Shown here in pieces: positions 17,101 to 24,408 of a stretch of 64,000 nucleotides of DNA. The DNA comes from GCA-2687025 sp964473525 (GTDB lineage: Bacteria > Poribacteria > WGA-4E > GCA-2687025), in assembly GCA_964473525.1 (NCBI GenBank), contig CAYYPK010000017.1, positions 78,163 to 142,162 of the forward strand, read 5' to 3'. Position 1 is the stretch's first letter. Each line of letters begins with the position of its first letter. A program made the translations under genes and the position numbers. The notes below the pieces were generated by a model. The model did not search any database. It saw only the letters and a list, made by a program, of their open reading frames with translations, and was not told the DNA's origin.

Positions 17101-19253
17101 TCGGGTCGGATGCGGTCGACGCCGTGTCGTTCGCTCTGGACATCACTGCCGACAACGGTGGGCCGTGGCAATTCACCTACACGCTGCCCGTCATCCCGCT
17201 GCCGGTAGGCCTTGCTTCGCGCAGCTTCTGGATACGCGACAAGGTGACGGGCAACGCGGACGCGGAGGCCAACCCAGGCGAGCGTCTGGAAGTGAAGGCG
17301 CGGATCAAGAACGAGTCGGAGACGGACTACGTGAATGTGGTCGCCACGCTCAGCAGCCGGGACGACGTCGCCATCGTGAGGGGCGAGGTCACCCACGCGA
17401 CGTGGCCAGCGGGTGTCGCGAGGAACAACGACGGGCTCCTTGTCGAGCTGGGAGCCGGCGCCACGGGTCAGGTGGCGTTCGCGCTCCACGTCACGGCGGA
17501 CAACGGCGGCCCGTGGGAGTTCGCCTACACGCTGCCGGTGACGCCCCTGCCCGTCGTCTTTATCAGGCGGAACTTCTGGATAAGGGACAAGGTAACTGGC
17601 AACGGCGACGGAGAAGCGGATGCAGGCGAGCGCGTCGAGATCAAGGCGCGCCTGAAGAACGACAGCGCCACGGATGCCGAGAACGTCCGCGTAACGCTCA
17701 GTAGCGGCGACGATGTCGTGGTCGTTAGCGGCGAGGTGACACACGCGACATGGCCGGCGGGAAGCGCCCAGAACAACGACGGTCTCGTCCTGGACATCGG
17801 CGATGGGGCCTCCGGTTCGGTCGCGTTCACGTTGGACGTCACCGCGGACAACGGTGGGCCGTGGCAGTTCACGTACACGCTCCCCGTCGTCGCGGCGCCG
17901 GTTGTTGGTCTAGCGGCCCGCAGCTTCTGGGCGCGCGACAAGACCACTGGTAACAACGACGGCGACGCCAACCCCGGCGAACGCCTCCAGATCAAGGCCC
18001 GCCTCAAGAATGAGTCGGACACCGAGTTTACGAACGTCGTCTCCACGCTGAGCACGGACGATCCCAACATCACCATCGTCAACGGTGAGAAGACATACGG
18101 AACCTGGGCCGCCGGTGTCGCCAAGAACAACGACGGTCTCCTCATTGAGCTGGGGCCAGACGTCTCGGGTTCCGCGGCGTTCACCCTTGACGTCACGGCG
18201 GACAACGGCGGCCCGTGGCAGTTCACCTACACGCTGCCGATCGTCACACGCCCGCCGGAGTTCATCTTCCGCAGCGCCTGGACGCGTGACAAGACCACGG
18301 GAGACGGCGACGGAATCTTCGAACCGGGAGAACGTCTAGAAGTACGTGTGCGGATGAAGAACGAAGGGCAGATGGCTGCGGAGAACGTCGTCGTAACCCT
18401 CCGCAAGGCGAGCGATTTCGTGAACGCCACGGTCGTCACGGGGGTCGTGACCCACGCGACCTGGCCCGCAGGCGAGGTGCGCAACAACGTCGGCCTGGTC
18501 GTCGACTTCGGGCACAGCGCCGTCACCGGGTTCCCGTTCGACGAGGACATCGCTCTTATACTGGATGTGACTGCGGACAACGCCGGCCCGTGGCAGTTCG
18601 CGTTCTCCGTGGTCATGCAGATACGCGGGGCCCCGGTGGCCCTCGCCGCGCCGGCGGACATCGACCTCGACGGCGCGGTAGACATCAAGGACATCCTGAC
18701 CGTGGCGACCGTCTACGGTCAGGCCGCGCCGGCGTTGCCTATGGCGGACCTCAACGACGACCGCGTGTTGGATTTGTCGGACATGGTCCTTATCGAATCG
18801 GCCCGTGCGGACGGGTTCGTCGGCGCTCCTTCGGCCCGTCGGAGCCCCGTCGGCCTCGTCGAGCGATGGCTGCGCGAAGCCGCCGGTGCTGACGACGGCT
18901 CGTCCGTCTTCCGTGACGGGATTCCCGCTCTTGGCGCGCTGCTGGCATCACTGCGACCGACAGTGAGCGCCCTACTGCCGAACTACCCCAACCCGTTCAA
19001 TCCCGAGACGTGGATACCGTTCGACCTCGCGGAGCCTTCGGACGTTACCGCACGCGTGTACGACATGCAGGGCCACGAGGTGCGTCGCCTCGACCTGGGG
19101 CATCTCGACGCTGGCAGGTACCACGGCCGTTCGACTGCCGCCCACTGGGACGGTCGCAACGACATCGGCGAAAGCGTCGCCAGCGGCGTGTACGTGTATG
19201 AGGTGCGGGCGGGTAGCTTTGCAGAGCGCCGGCGGATGGTGATCCACAAGTAG
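14154..19253 (+). CDS. Giant secreted multidomain protein: FnIII, PPC, CARDB/Ig-like repeats, dockerin-like, FlgD-like tail
   Basis: From the ATG at 14154 the product is 1699 residues; a longer frame from 13983 is rejected because GAAGGGGG and a promoter sit in between. Order of parts: signal peptide to about 32; jelly-roll-like region to ~190; fibronectin type III (~200-296); one diverged ~110-residue repeat; two bacterial pre-peptidase C-terminal (PPC) domains (~430-660, 'DVDWFRFEAVAGSAY'); seven repeats (~669-1490, 'ARSFWARDKTTGNNDGDANP...'); a dockerin-type calcium module (~1500-1552, DIDLDGAVDIKD and DLNDDRVLDLSD); and the same FlgD-like tail as the gene before it. Two hairpins follow the stop. 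An extracellular scaffold or adhesin is inferred. No catalytic domain is seen. Confidence 0.87.
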   Translation: MDPRGRPYRGPRWGTWVVVVLLVVTGVERAATQEVVFQRDFEPATGPGETTSPSGRGFAGRFGNNVAGFTLDDLPPHAGVRIQFSLYLIGSWDGNHEYYGQDIWSMGVVGGRTLVRTPFANGFDRAFPDDPHERNTLGYPTSNGGDSVYFFDVETAHSESSIRIEFAASGLQSLSDESWGVDDIVVTVGDAPSVDTRVPGLPLDPQATAAYQGAVISWDASSYIGVGIDRYRILRSPAPSNLGRLGFVVVAGDTTVATVDGLSTGGTQYTFRVMAIDTLGNISISEATDPVIPLAEPPGPATPSMEFVATHVDDNTVGDSDGDGDGRAEPGETIELSVFLANGGAADATGVVGNLTSADPDVIVTSATSTYGSVPAGTASSGLFYVVAISPDAAPHGASFSLTVTAENGGPWELTFVEEIYEQDAGPPDGNDEPWNATHVLPDGAWHDESFGSGSDVDWFRFEAVAGSAYTVETGGLGGGADTVIALYGDPPSIRISRNDDYPGYARASRIDWIATASATVLIEVRQFGSSGTGTYSVRAFPTELPGEGNDVSTGATPLTADGAWLDESFSSAGDVDWFEFEGVAGSTYAVETGRLLDGADTAITLFGPSSISPIGENDDYPGASRASRIDWVAAASGTYLAHVRHWSGSGTGSYSVRVETLSVGPSFAMRNAWIFDGGGDANGDGMADAGERVRPRVRLKNEGAGAASNVRVVLWIDDADVVVVNGEALHSSWPAGEARNNEGFVLDITPDATAHAVTAVVDVTADSGGPWRFTYTFQIVPPPPGLAARSFWMRDRTTGNDDGDANPGERVEIKARLKHEGETDLLNVVATLRSSDDVTIVRGQVTHATWPAGVARNNDGLLVELGVGVTASVAFTLDVAADNGGPWQFSFTLPVVPLPVVLTQRNFWIRDKVTGNADGDANPGERLEVRARIRNDSLVDAENVLVELTSTDPSVTVVSGQVAHATWPAGIARNNEGLVIEVGSDAVDAVSFALDITADNGGPWQFTYTLPVIPLPVGLASRSFWIRDKVTGNADAEANPGERLEVKARIKNESETDYVNVVATLSSRDDVAIVRGEVTHATWPAGVARNNDGLLVELGAGATGQVAFALHVTADNGGPWEFAYTLPVTPLPVVFIRRNFWIRDKVTGNGDGEADAGERVEIKARLKNDSATDAENVRVTLSSGDDVVVVSGEVTHATWPAGSAQNNDGLVLDIGDGASGSVAFTLDVTADNGGPWQFTYTLPVVAAPVVGLAARSFWARDKTTGNNDGDANPGERLQIKARLKNESDTEFTNVVSTLSTDDPNITIVNGEKTYGTWAAGVAKNNDGLLIELGPDVSGSAAFTLDVTADNGGPWQFTYTLPIVTRPPEFIFRSAWTRDKTTGDGDGIFEPGERLEVRVRMKNEGQMAAENVVVTLRKASDFVNATVVTGVVTHATWPAGEVRNNVGLVVDFGHSAVTGFPFDEDIALILDVTADNAGPWQFAFSVVMQIRGAPVALAAPADIDLDGAVDIKDILTVATVYGQAAPALPMADLNDDRVLDLSDMVLIESARADGFVGAPSARRSPVGLVERWLREAAGADDGSSVFRDGIPALGALLASLRPTVSALLPNYPNPFNPETWIPFDLAEPSDVTARVYDMQGHEVRRLDLGHLDAGRYHGRSTAAHWDGRNDIGESVASGVYVYEVRAGSFAERRRMVIHK

Positions 19254-19283
19254 ACAGGCAACGGGCTCCACTCGCATACAGAC

Positions 19284-19316
19284 GAATCGCCAGGTCACCA
19301 CACGACCCGGCGATTC
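19284..19316. terminator. Hairpin terminator, duplicated copy 1
   Basis: GAATCGCCAGGTC / GACCCGGCGATTC with a 7-base loop ACCACAC, one mismatch, 30 bases beyond the stop of the giant gene. It could serve convergent transcripts from both sides. Confidence 0.65.
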
Positions 19317-19326
19317 GCCACGCCAT

Positions 19327-19368
19327 CCCTTCCCCCTTCGTGAAGGGGGAAGGCTAGGATGGGGGTTC
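19327..19368 (+). repeat. Palindromic interspersed repeat, copy B
   Basis: CCCTTCCCCCTTCG-TGAAGGGGGAAGG followed by CTAGGATGGGGGTTC. It has the same design as copy A and lies inside the tandem duplication. Confidence 0.85.
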
Positions 19369-19478
19369 TGCCCAGAAGTCAGCCCTACGACTTCTCGACC
19401 TTCGTAGTCTCGCTTTGCGGGGCGCCGACGGATGGTCATCCGCAAGTAGGGCGAAGCACACGCCATCCCCGTACAGAC

Positions 19479-19511
19479 GAATCGCCGGGTCACCACACGA
19501 CCCGGCGATTC
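19479..19511. terminator. Hairpin terminator, duplicated copy 2
   Basis: Perfect 13-bp stem GAATCGCCGGGTC / GACCCGGCGATTC with the same loop ACCACAC as copy 1. It probably terminates the minus-strand Gfo/Idh transcript ending at 19579. Confidence 0.65.
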
Positions 19512-19521
19512 GCCACGCCAT

Positions 19522-19563
19522 CCCTTCCCCCCTCTAGGAAGGGGGAAGGCTAGGATGCGGGTC
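19522..19563 (+). repeat. Palindromic interspersed repeat, copy C
   Basis: CCCTTCCCCCCTCTAGGAAG-GGGGAAGG with tail CTAGGATGCGGGTCC. The arms differ from copy B by a few bases, so the duplication is not brand new or the arms have been changing. Confidence 0.85.
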
Positions 19564-19578
19564 CGGCGTTGAGCCCCG

Positions 19579-20583
19579 CTACGACTTCTCGACCTTCGTC
19601 GTCTCGCCGCTCTCCGCGGCGCGCCAGCACGCTTCCGTGAGTTCAATCACGCGGAGCCCGCATATCGGTGGAACCTGCACTTCGCCTTCGCCGCGGATGG
19701 CGTCGATGAAGTTCTGGTCCTTGCCGCCCGGGTAGAGGTCGGCGTCGCTGAAGTCGGTGACTTCGGTCGGTCGCGGCTGATCTTCCGTGGACACCATAAG
19801 CCGGCCGTCCTGCGGCATCCACATGATGCCGTTCTCGCCCGCGATGGTGATGTCTTCCCACATCCCGCTCGCGACCTGGTCGCCGACGATGGTGATCGTC
19901 CCGACGGCGCCGTTCGTGTACTTCACGGTGACGGCGCTATTGATGTCGACCTTCTCGCCGCGGTTGTCGACGAAGGCGAACACTTCCTCCGCCTCGAGGT
20001 CGGTGATCCACAGGAGGATGTCCACGACGTGGCTGCCGGAGTCGTTGAGCTGCCCGCCGCCGCTCAGCTCGGGGACGAGCCGCCACGCGCCCTGCTGGCT
20101 GCGGAGCCAGTTCTGACCCTGGAACACGTGCGTCAGCGTCACGCGGCCGATGAGTCCCTCGGCGATCTTCTGCCGCACCCAGCGGAACCGCTGGTCGTAG
20201 TGCCGCTGGTAGCCGATGAGGACGACGAGTCCCGTCTCCTCCTGCTTCTGCATGATCTCGCGAGCGTGCGCGCTCGTGCACGCCATCGGCTTCTCGATCT
20301 CAACGTGGATGCCGCGTTCGAGCGCCGCCATCACCTGCTCGTAGTGCAGCGTGTGCGGCGTGCTAATGACGACGCCGTCCATCTCGACGCTGTCTAGCAT
20401 CTCGATATAGTCGGCGAACGTTGGGACCGTTCCCTCAACGTGCTCCTGCGCCGCTTCGAGCGCTCTCTCACTGGGGTCGGCGAAGGCGACGACTTCCGTG
20501 CCCTCGATCGCTGCTACTTGCCGGATGTGTCCACGCGCGTTGCCGCCCGTGCCAATGAATCCTATGCGAATCGGATCAGCCAC
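19579..20583 (-). CDS. Gfo/Idh/MocA family oxidoreductase
   Basis: A 334-residue NAD(P)-dependent oxidoreductase with a canonical nucleotide loop IGFIGTGGNARGH, the E-K-P motif in HVEIEKPMACT, and the substrate-domain block GGQLNDSGSHVVDILLW. The GTG at 20583 is chosen because GGAG lies seven bases upstream and homology begins there; an in-frame ATG 30 bases earlier lacks a ribosome site. It follows the PhyH-HEAT gene by 69 bases on the same strand, so oxidation of a sugar or sugar-like compound in the same transcript is plausible. Its 3' end is duplicated at 19386-19412. The substrate is unknown. Confidence 0.9.
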   Translation of the reverse strand: MADPIRIGFIGTGGNARGHIRQVAAIEGTEVVAFADPSERALEAAQEHVEGTVPTFADYIEMLDSVEMDGVVISTPHTLHYEQVMAALERGIHVEIEKPMACTSAHAREIMQKQEETGLVVLIGYQRHYDQRFRWVRQKIAEGLIGRVTLTHVFQGQNWLRSQQGAWRLVPELSGGGQLNDSGSHVVDILLWITDLEAEEVFAFVDNRGEKVDINSAVTVKYTNGAVGTITIVGDQVASGMWEDITIAGENGIMWMPQDGRLMVSTEDQPRPTEVTDFSDADLYPGGKDQNFIDAIRGEGEVQVPPICGLRVIELTEACWRAAESGETTKVEKS

Positions 20584-20652
20584 CGTCTGTCTCCATCTGT
20601 TCGCCCGCGCCATGCCTCAGCGCGGATTGTTCGGTTCTCGTCGAAACCAGTC

Positions 20653-22008
20653 CTACGCCGAGGGATCCCAGCGCATCGCTTCGAGGTAGTGCAGCAGTCC
20701 TTCGGTCGCTTCTGGCGTCGCGATGCGCCGCAACGCCTGCACGCTGAACCCACGCACGTAGTAGTGCGGTTCCCGCAGCGACTTCGTGAGCGCTGGCGTC
20801 GCTTCCGCGGCATTCTTGCCAATGCGCGCCAACGCGAGCGCCGCGCACCTACGGACGACATCGTTCTCGTCGCTCAGCAGGCCTGCGAGCGGCATCGTGG
20901 CGGCGTCCGTCTTCTGCGCCGTCGTGCCCAGCGCTTCGGCGGTGTGTCGACGCACTACCTCCGACTCGTCGTCCACACGGTCGATGAGCGCGTCTATGGC
21001 GCTGGAGGCGTTCGCTCCCATGTCGCCAAGCGCGTCGACCGCCCGCGCGCGGATGCCATCGTCGTCGTCCTTCGACGCCTCGACGAGCGCCTCGACGGCT
21101 TCCTTGCCCATGACGGTAAAGCCATAGCCCGCGTTGGTCCGCGTCGCCACGGAATCGCCCCGCAGGGCGTCCATGAGGACCGGCACGCCGGCCTCGCCAG
21201 AGTAGCCCAACTGGTAGGCAGCATCCACGGCTTCCGGCTCGGAGTCTCCGCACAGGATCGTCGCGAGCTCCGACACGGAACGCGTCGGCTCGAGCTTCGA
21301 CCCGTTGGCGCCGCCGTGCCAGTGCCACAGGTGCTCCCACGTCCGGTCCTGTGGGTCGCCCTCGGCCTCCCAGCGGGCGCCACCATGGTCCCAGCTCGCC
21401 GACTCCGGCTCATCCATCCGCGTGAACAGGAGCTTCACCATGTAACGACCCATGTCCGCGACGTTGGGCGTCGCGCCGTGCAGCAGGTCGTAGTGCACGA
21501 TGCAGACGGTCCCCGCCTCGCCCGCGACGGGCATGACGGGCGTGTCCTCGAACGGCTCGCGCGTGTTGAGATACTGGGAACGCGGGATGACGCCCGTCGG
21601 CCCGATCTCGACCGGCGTGTCCTGCGGGTAGTAGAACGCCATCGTCCACCGGGTGTGGTGGTGACGGCGTTTGTCGTCCACCGCGAACCGGCTGTTCTGG
21701 AGGCTGTCCTTGTGCATGTTCTGCCCCTCGCTGCCCGGCGCGTTCCCATGCATGTGCCGGTGGAGGTGCAGGTAGTAGTCGTCGCCCAGGATGCTCGACA
21801 TCGCCCCGTTGACCATCGGGTCGTCGAAGATGTCCTGTATCTCGGGGACGCGCGGCACCAGGTTGTTCGCCGGGTTGCCGGACTTCTCCATCATGTTGTC
21901 GATGCGTTTGCGGATCGTCTCGTTGAACTCGTCCGAGAAGCCGGGCTTGAGGATCACGTAGCCGTCGCGCACAAACCGCTGCATCGCGTCGTCGTCGAGC
22001 TTCACCAT
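20653..22008 (-). CDS. PhyH family dioxygenase fused to C-terminal HEAT repeats
   Basis: Residues 1 to about 235 are a complete PhyH oxygenase: H99 and D101 in NMHKD, the distal H177 in HYDLLHGATP, and 'AFYYPQDTPVEIGP' shared with the PhyH gene at 4742. Residues about 250-445 are alpha-helical HEAT repeats with the usual alternation, such as 'GIRARAVDALGDMG', 'VVRRHTAEALGT', 'VVRRCAALALARIG' and 'YVRGFSVQALRRI'. The whole is 451 residues against about 250-300 for a plain PhyH protein. HEAT repeats normally bind protein partners, so a docked or scaffolded oxygenase is inferred. It is flanked on the same strand by a sulfatase gene and a Gfo/Idh gene. Confidence 0.88.
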   Translation of the reverse strand: MVKLDDDAMQRFVRDGYVILKPGFSDEFNETIRKRIDNMMEKSGNPANNLVPRVPEIQDIFDDPMVNGAMSSILGDDYYLHLHRHMHGNAPGSEGQNMHKDSLQNSRFAVDDKRRHHHTRWTMAFYYPQDTPVEIGPTGVIPRSQYLNTREPFEDTPVMPVAGEAGTVCIVHYDLLHGATPNVADMGRYMVKLLFTRMDEPESASWDHGGARWEAEGDPQDRTWEHLWHWHGGANGSKLEPTRSVSELATILCGDSEPEAVDAAYQLGYSGEAGVPVLMDALRGDSVATRTNAGYGFTVMGKEAVEALVEASKDDDDGIRARAVDALGDMGANASSAIDALIDRVDDESEVVRRHTAEALGTTAQKTDAATMPLAGLLSDENDVVRRCAALALARIGKNAAEATPALTKSLREPHYYVRGFSVQALRRIATPEATEGLLHYLEAMRWDPSA

Positions 22009-22103
22009 TCGTGCCGATCTCCTTGTCGAACTCTCAAGCTACCCTCACTGAGGAGGGCGTCACTCCCAATCCTGACCCTCGCAGGCGCAGTCCGCACGCA
22101 CAT

Positions 22104-22140
22104 CCCGTCCCCTCGCAGGGGAGGGCTAGGGTGCGGGTCC
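22104..22140 (+). repeat. Palindromic interspersed repeat, copy D (diverged)
   Basis: CCCGTCCCCTCGCAGGGGAGGG followed by CTAGGGTGCGGGTCC. Arms are shorter and changed relative to copies A-C, but the tail is preserved. It lies between the sulfatase gene end and the PhyH-HEAT gene start. Confidence 0.75.
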
Positions 22141-22159
22141 AAACAGAGCGCCGAACGCT

Positions 22160-23620
22160 CTAGCCCCGGTACCGCTCGTCACGATACGGAGAAACAAGCG
22201 GGTCCGGTAGGCAGGACAGTCCCCCGTCCTGCGCCCATCCGCAGTCGCGCGCCCGCAACTCCGCCACTAACCGATCAGTCCATACTGAAACTTCGTCAGC
22301 GCGCGCCGGTTCATCGACGAGGTCGACCAACTCGCCCGGGTCATCGTCGAGGTCAAAGAACTGCGTGCGATCCAGTCGGGGCAGCCAGACGAGCTTGCGG
22401 TGGCCGTCCGTGACGTACTGCATCTCCTGCTCGGGCGAGTAGCACGTGCAGTGTTCGCCGTGGACGTACTCGCGCCATCCGTCGCCGTCGCCTTCCATGA
22501 GGGGGATGACGCTCTTGCCGTCCACCGTTGCTGGCAGGTCGACGCCCGCAGCGTCGAGAATCGTCGGCATTATGTCCATGATCTCGACCGGCTGGTCGAC
22601 CACACCTTGCGTGACGCGCCCGCGCTGATTTGGTGGCGGCGCCACGATTAACGGTATGCGCGCGCTGCCCTCGTAGGCGTACGTCTTCCGCCACAGGTGA
22701 TGGTCGCCGACCATGTCGCCGTGGTCCGACAGGAACAGGATCCACGTGTTCGCAGCGACCTGCGGCTGATAGCGTCCCAGCCAGTTCCTCAGCCGCCCCA
22801 TCTGAGCGTCGATGAAGCTGATTTCGCCGTAGTAGCCCGCGCGCCCTCGATGGATGCGGGACGCCGAGAGCTTGCCCCTCCACGCGCTGGTGTTCGCGGC
22901 GTCCGCGGGTCGGTCGTGCATCTCCGACCAGTCGCCGATGTACGGTGGTGGCGTCTCGCCACGGTCGTACATCTCGAAGTATGGCGCCGGAGGCACGTAG
23001 GGCGAATGCGGACGCGCGAAGCTGATGTTCAGGAAGAATGGACGCGCTGGGTCACGGTGCTGGATGAAGCGCATGGCCCGCGACATGGTCCACGCCGTGG
23101 GATGCAGGTGCTCTTCCGTGTGCCAGGGCCGGCCGATCCACGAGTTCCAGTCGACACCGTGGTCGTCCGGGGTGACGTCGCGCTGCTTCTCGCGGTCGAA
23201 CCAGGCGCGGTATTCGTCCTGCTCGCCGTTGCGGAATAGCCTGCCCGACTCGTCCAACTCCCGGCTCTGGAAGCCCATGTACGCGCGTGGTGTGTTGAAG
23301 TGTCCTTTACCGACGAGGTGCGTCTGATACCCGGCGTTGACGAGTTCGCCGCCCAGCGTGTGCGGGAAGTCGTTCGGGATGGGGCCTTGCCCGCGACCCA
23401 TGCCCAGCACGCCCGTGTGCCACTGGTTCATGCCGGTCATCAGGATGGACCGCGCGGGGAGGCACGACGGCACGGCGGTGTACGCGTGCTCGAAACGCGA
23501 TCCCATCGAAGCCAGATGGTCCAGATGCGGCGTCTCGACGACCGGGTGACCGTCCGCGCTGAGACAGTCGCCCCGCATCTGGTCGGTCATGACGAGGATG
23601 ACGTTGGGCTGATCCGGCAC
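22160..23620 (-). CDS. Sulfatase (arylsulfatase A-type, formylglycine-dependent)
   Basis: A 486-residue type I sulfatase that hydrolyses sulfate esters. The N-terminus carries the metal-binding VILVMTDQMRGD (D12). The formylglycine signature is C-L-P-A-R-S (Cys53), so activity needs a formylglycine-generating enzyme, which is not in this window. Further family blocks are 'WHTGVLGMG', 'VGKGHFN' and 'DHGDMVGDHHLWRK'. No signal peptide is visible, so a cytoplasmic location or unusual export is possible. The start is a GTG without a strong ribosome site. It lies 32 bases after the RraA-like gene, probably in one transcript. Sulfated polysaccharides are typical substrates of marine homologs (inference). 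Confidence 0.92.
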   Translation of the reverse strand: MPDQPNVILVMTDQMRGDCLSADGHPVVETPHLDHLASMGSRFEHAYTAVPSCLPARSILMTGMNQWHTGVLGMGRGQGPIPNDFPHTLGGELVNAGYQTHLVGKGHFNTPRAYMGFQSRELDESGRLFRNGEQDEYRAWFDREKQRDVTPDDHGVDWNSWIGRPWHTEEHLHPTAWTMSRAMRFIQHRDPARPFFLNISFARPHSPYVPPAPYFEMYDRGETPPPYIGDWSEMHDRPADAANTSAWRGKLSASRIHRGRAGYYGEISFIDAQMGRLRNWLGRYQPQVAANTWILFLSDHGDMVGDHHLWRKTYAYEGSARIPLIVAPPPNQRGRVTQGVVDQPVEIMDIMPTILDAAGVDLPATVDGKSVIPLMEGDGDGWREYVHGEHCTCYSPEQEMQYVTDGHRKLVWLPRLDRTQFFDLDDDPGELVDLVDEPARADEVSVWTDRLVAELRARDCGWAQDGGLSCLPDPLVSPYRDERYRG

Positions 23621-23652
23621 GTTGTCGACGCCAGGACAGAAGACGGAGGCGG

Positions 23653-24381
23653 CTAGGACAGGCCGCGATAATACTCCTCGACGCCTTCTACGTCTACCGT
23701 CTCGTCCGGCTCCATGCCCAGCTTTGCGTACAGGCGGCTGCGCGCCTTCATGTCCGCGAGCAGGATCGCCTGCGCGTGTGTCGCCACTTCCTCGGCGACC
23801 TCGGCTGGCACTACGACTACTCCGTCGTCGTCCGCGCCGACGATGTCGCCCGGGTTCACCTGTGCGCCTCCGCAGCCGACGGTACCCTGCGTCTCGATCG
23901 ACATGATGCGCCCTGGGATGATGGTGCGTCCCCGCGAGCGGCAGCAGATGGGCGTCTTCTGTAAGGTGAGTTCGCCCGTGTCGCGCGCGTAGCCGTCCGT
24001 GATGATGCCGACTCCGCCTGCCGCCAGGACGTTCAGCGCATTCGCGGAGCCCCAGAAGCCGACCTCGCCCGCCCCGCCGGTCGCCGTGACGACGACGTGT
24101 CCAGGCTTGAGGTCACTCGTGCCCACGTTCCCGACCTCGCGGAACCAGATGCCGTGTGCGTTCACGATGTCTTCAGTCGTATCCAGCTTCCACATGGGGC
24201 GGTTCGACGGCACGCAGCGCTGTGTATACGCCACTCCCCAGAACTTCATGCCGTTCCAGAGCGGTCGCACGCTGGGGTCCATCAACCCGATGTCGAAATA
24301 GCCAATGCCGTCGAGGGCGTCGACGACATCCACGACGCGCGTGTGCTTGTAGTGCGGGAGTAGGTCGAAGGTGTCTGACAC
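23653..24381 (-). CDS. RraA-like aldolase/decarboxylase (HMG aldolase family)
   Basis: A 242-residue member of the RraA/4-hydroxy-4-methyl-2-oxoglutarate aldolase family, which cleaves or decarboxylates 2-keto acids with a divalent metal. The active-site segment is 'GFWGSANALNVLAAGGVG', then 'ITDGYARD', where the family has the substrate-binding Arg and metal-binding Asp. Near the C-terminus is 'NPGDIVGADDDGVVVVP', the other family signature. It is longer than RNase regulator RraA proper (~160 residues), which favours an enzymatic role. The start is a GTG with AGGAAC close upstream. Sulfatase downstream and Gfo/Idh genes around suggest sugar-acid breakdown. Confidence 0.85.
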   Translation of the reverse strand: MSDTFDLLPHYKHTRVVDVVDALDGIGYFDIGLMDPSVRPLWNGMKFWGVAYTQRCVPSNRPMWKLDTTEDIVNAHGIWFREVGNVGTSDLKPGHVVVTATGGAGEVGFWGSANALNVLAAGGVGIITDGYARDTGELTLQKTPICCRSRGRTIIPGRIMSIETQGTVGCGGAQVNPGDIVGADDDGVVVVPAEVAEEVATHAQAILLADMKARSRLYAKLGMEPDETVDVEGVEEYYRGLS

Positions 24382-24408
24382 GTTCCTGCGCCCCAGTAGC
24401 CTGAGGGA

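Larger units (their letters stand above)
19216..19607. repeat. Tandem ~195-bp duplication spanning the junction of two convergent genes
   Basis: Two units lie head to tail (about 19216-19412 and 19412-19607, period ~195). Each contains the last codons of the giant gene ('RRRMVI.K' and stop), a GAATCGCC..GGCGATTC hairpin, a copy of the interspersed palindrome, and the last codons of the convergent Gfo/Idh gene (TACGACTTCTCGACCTTCGT). The first unit keeps the true end of the giant gene and the second the true end of the Gfo/Idh gene. The middle holds relics of both (gene-tail relic 19412-19449). Confidence 0.8.
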
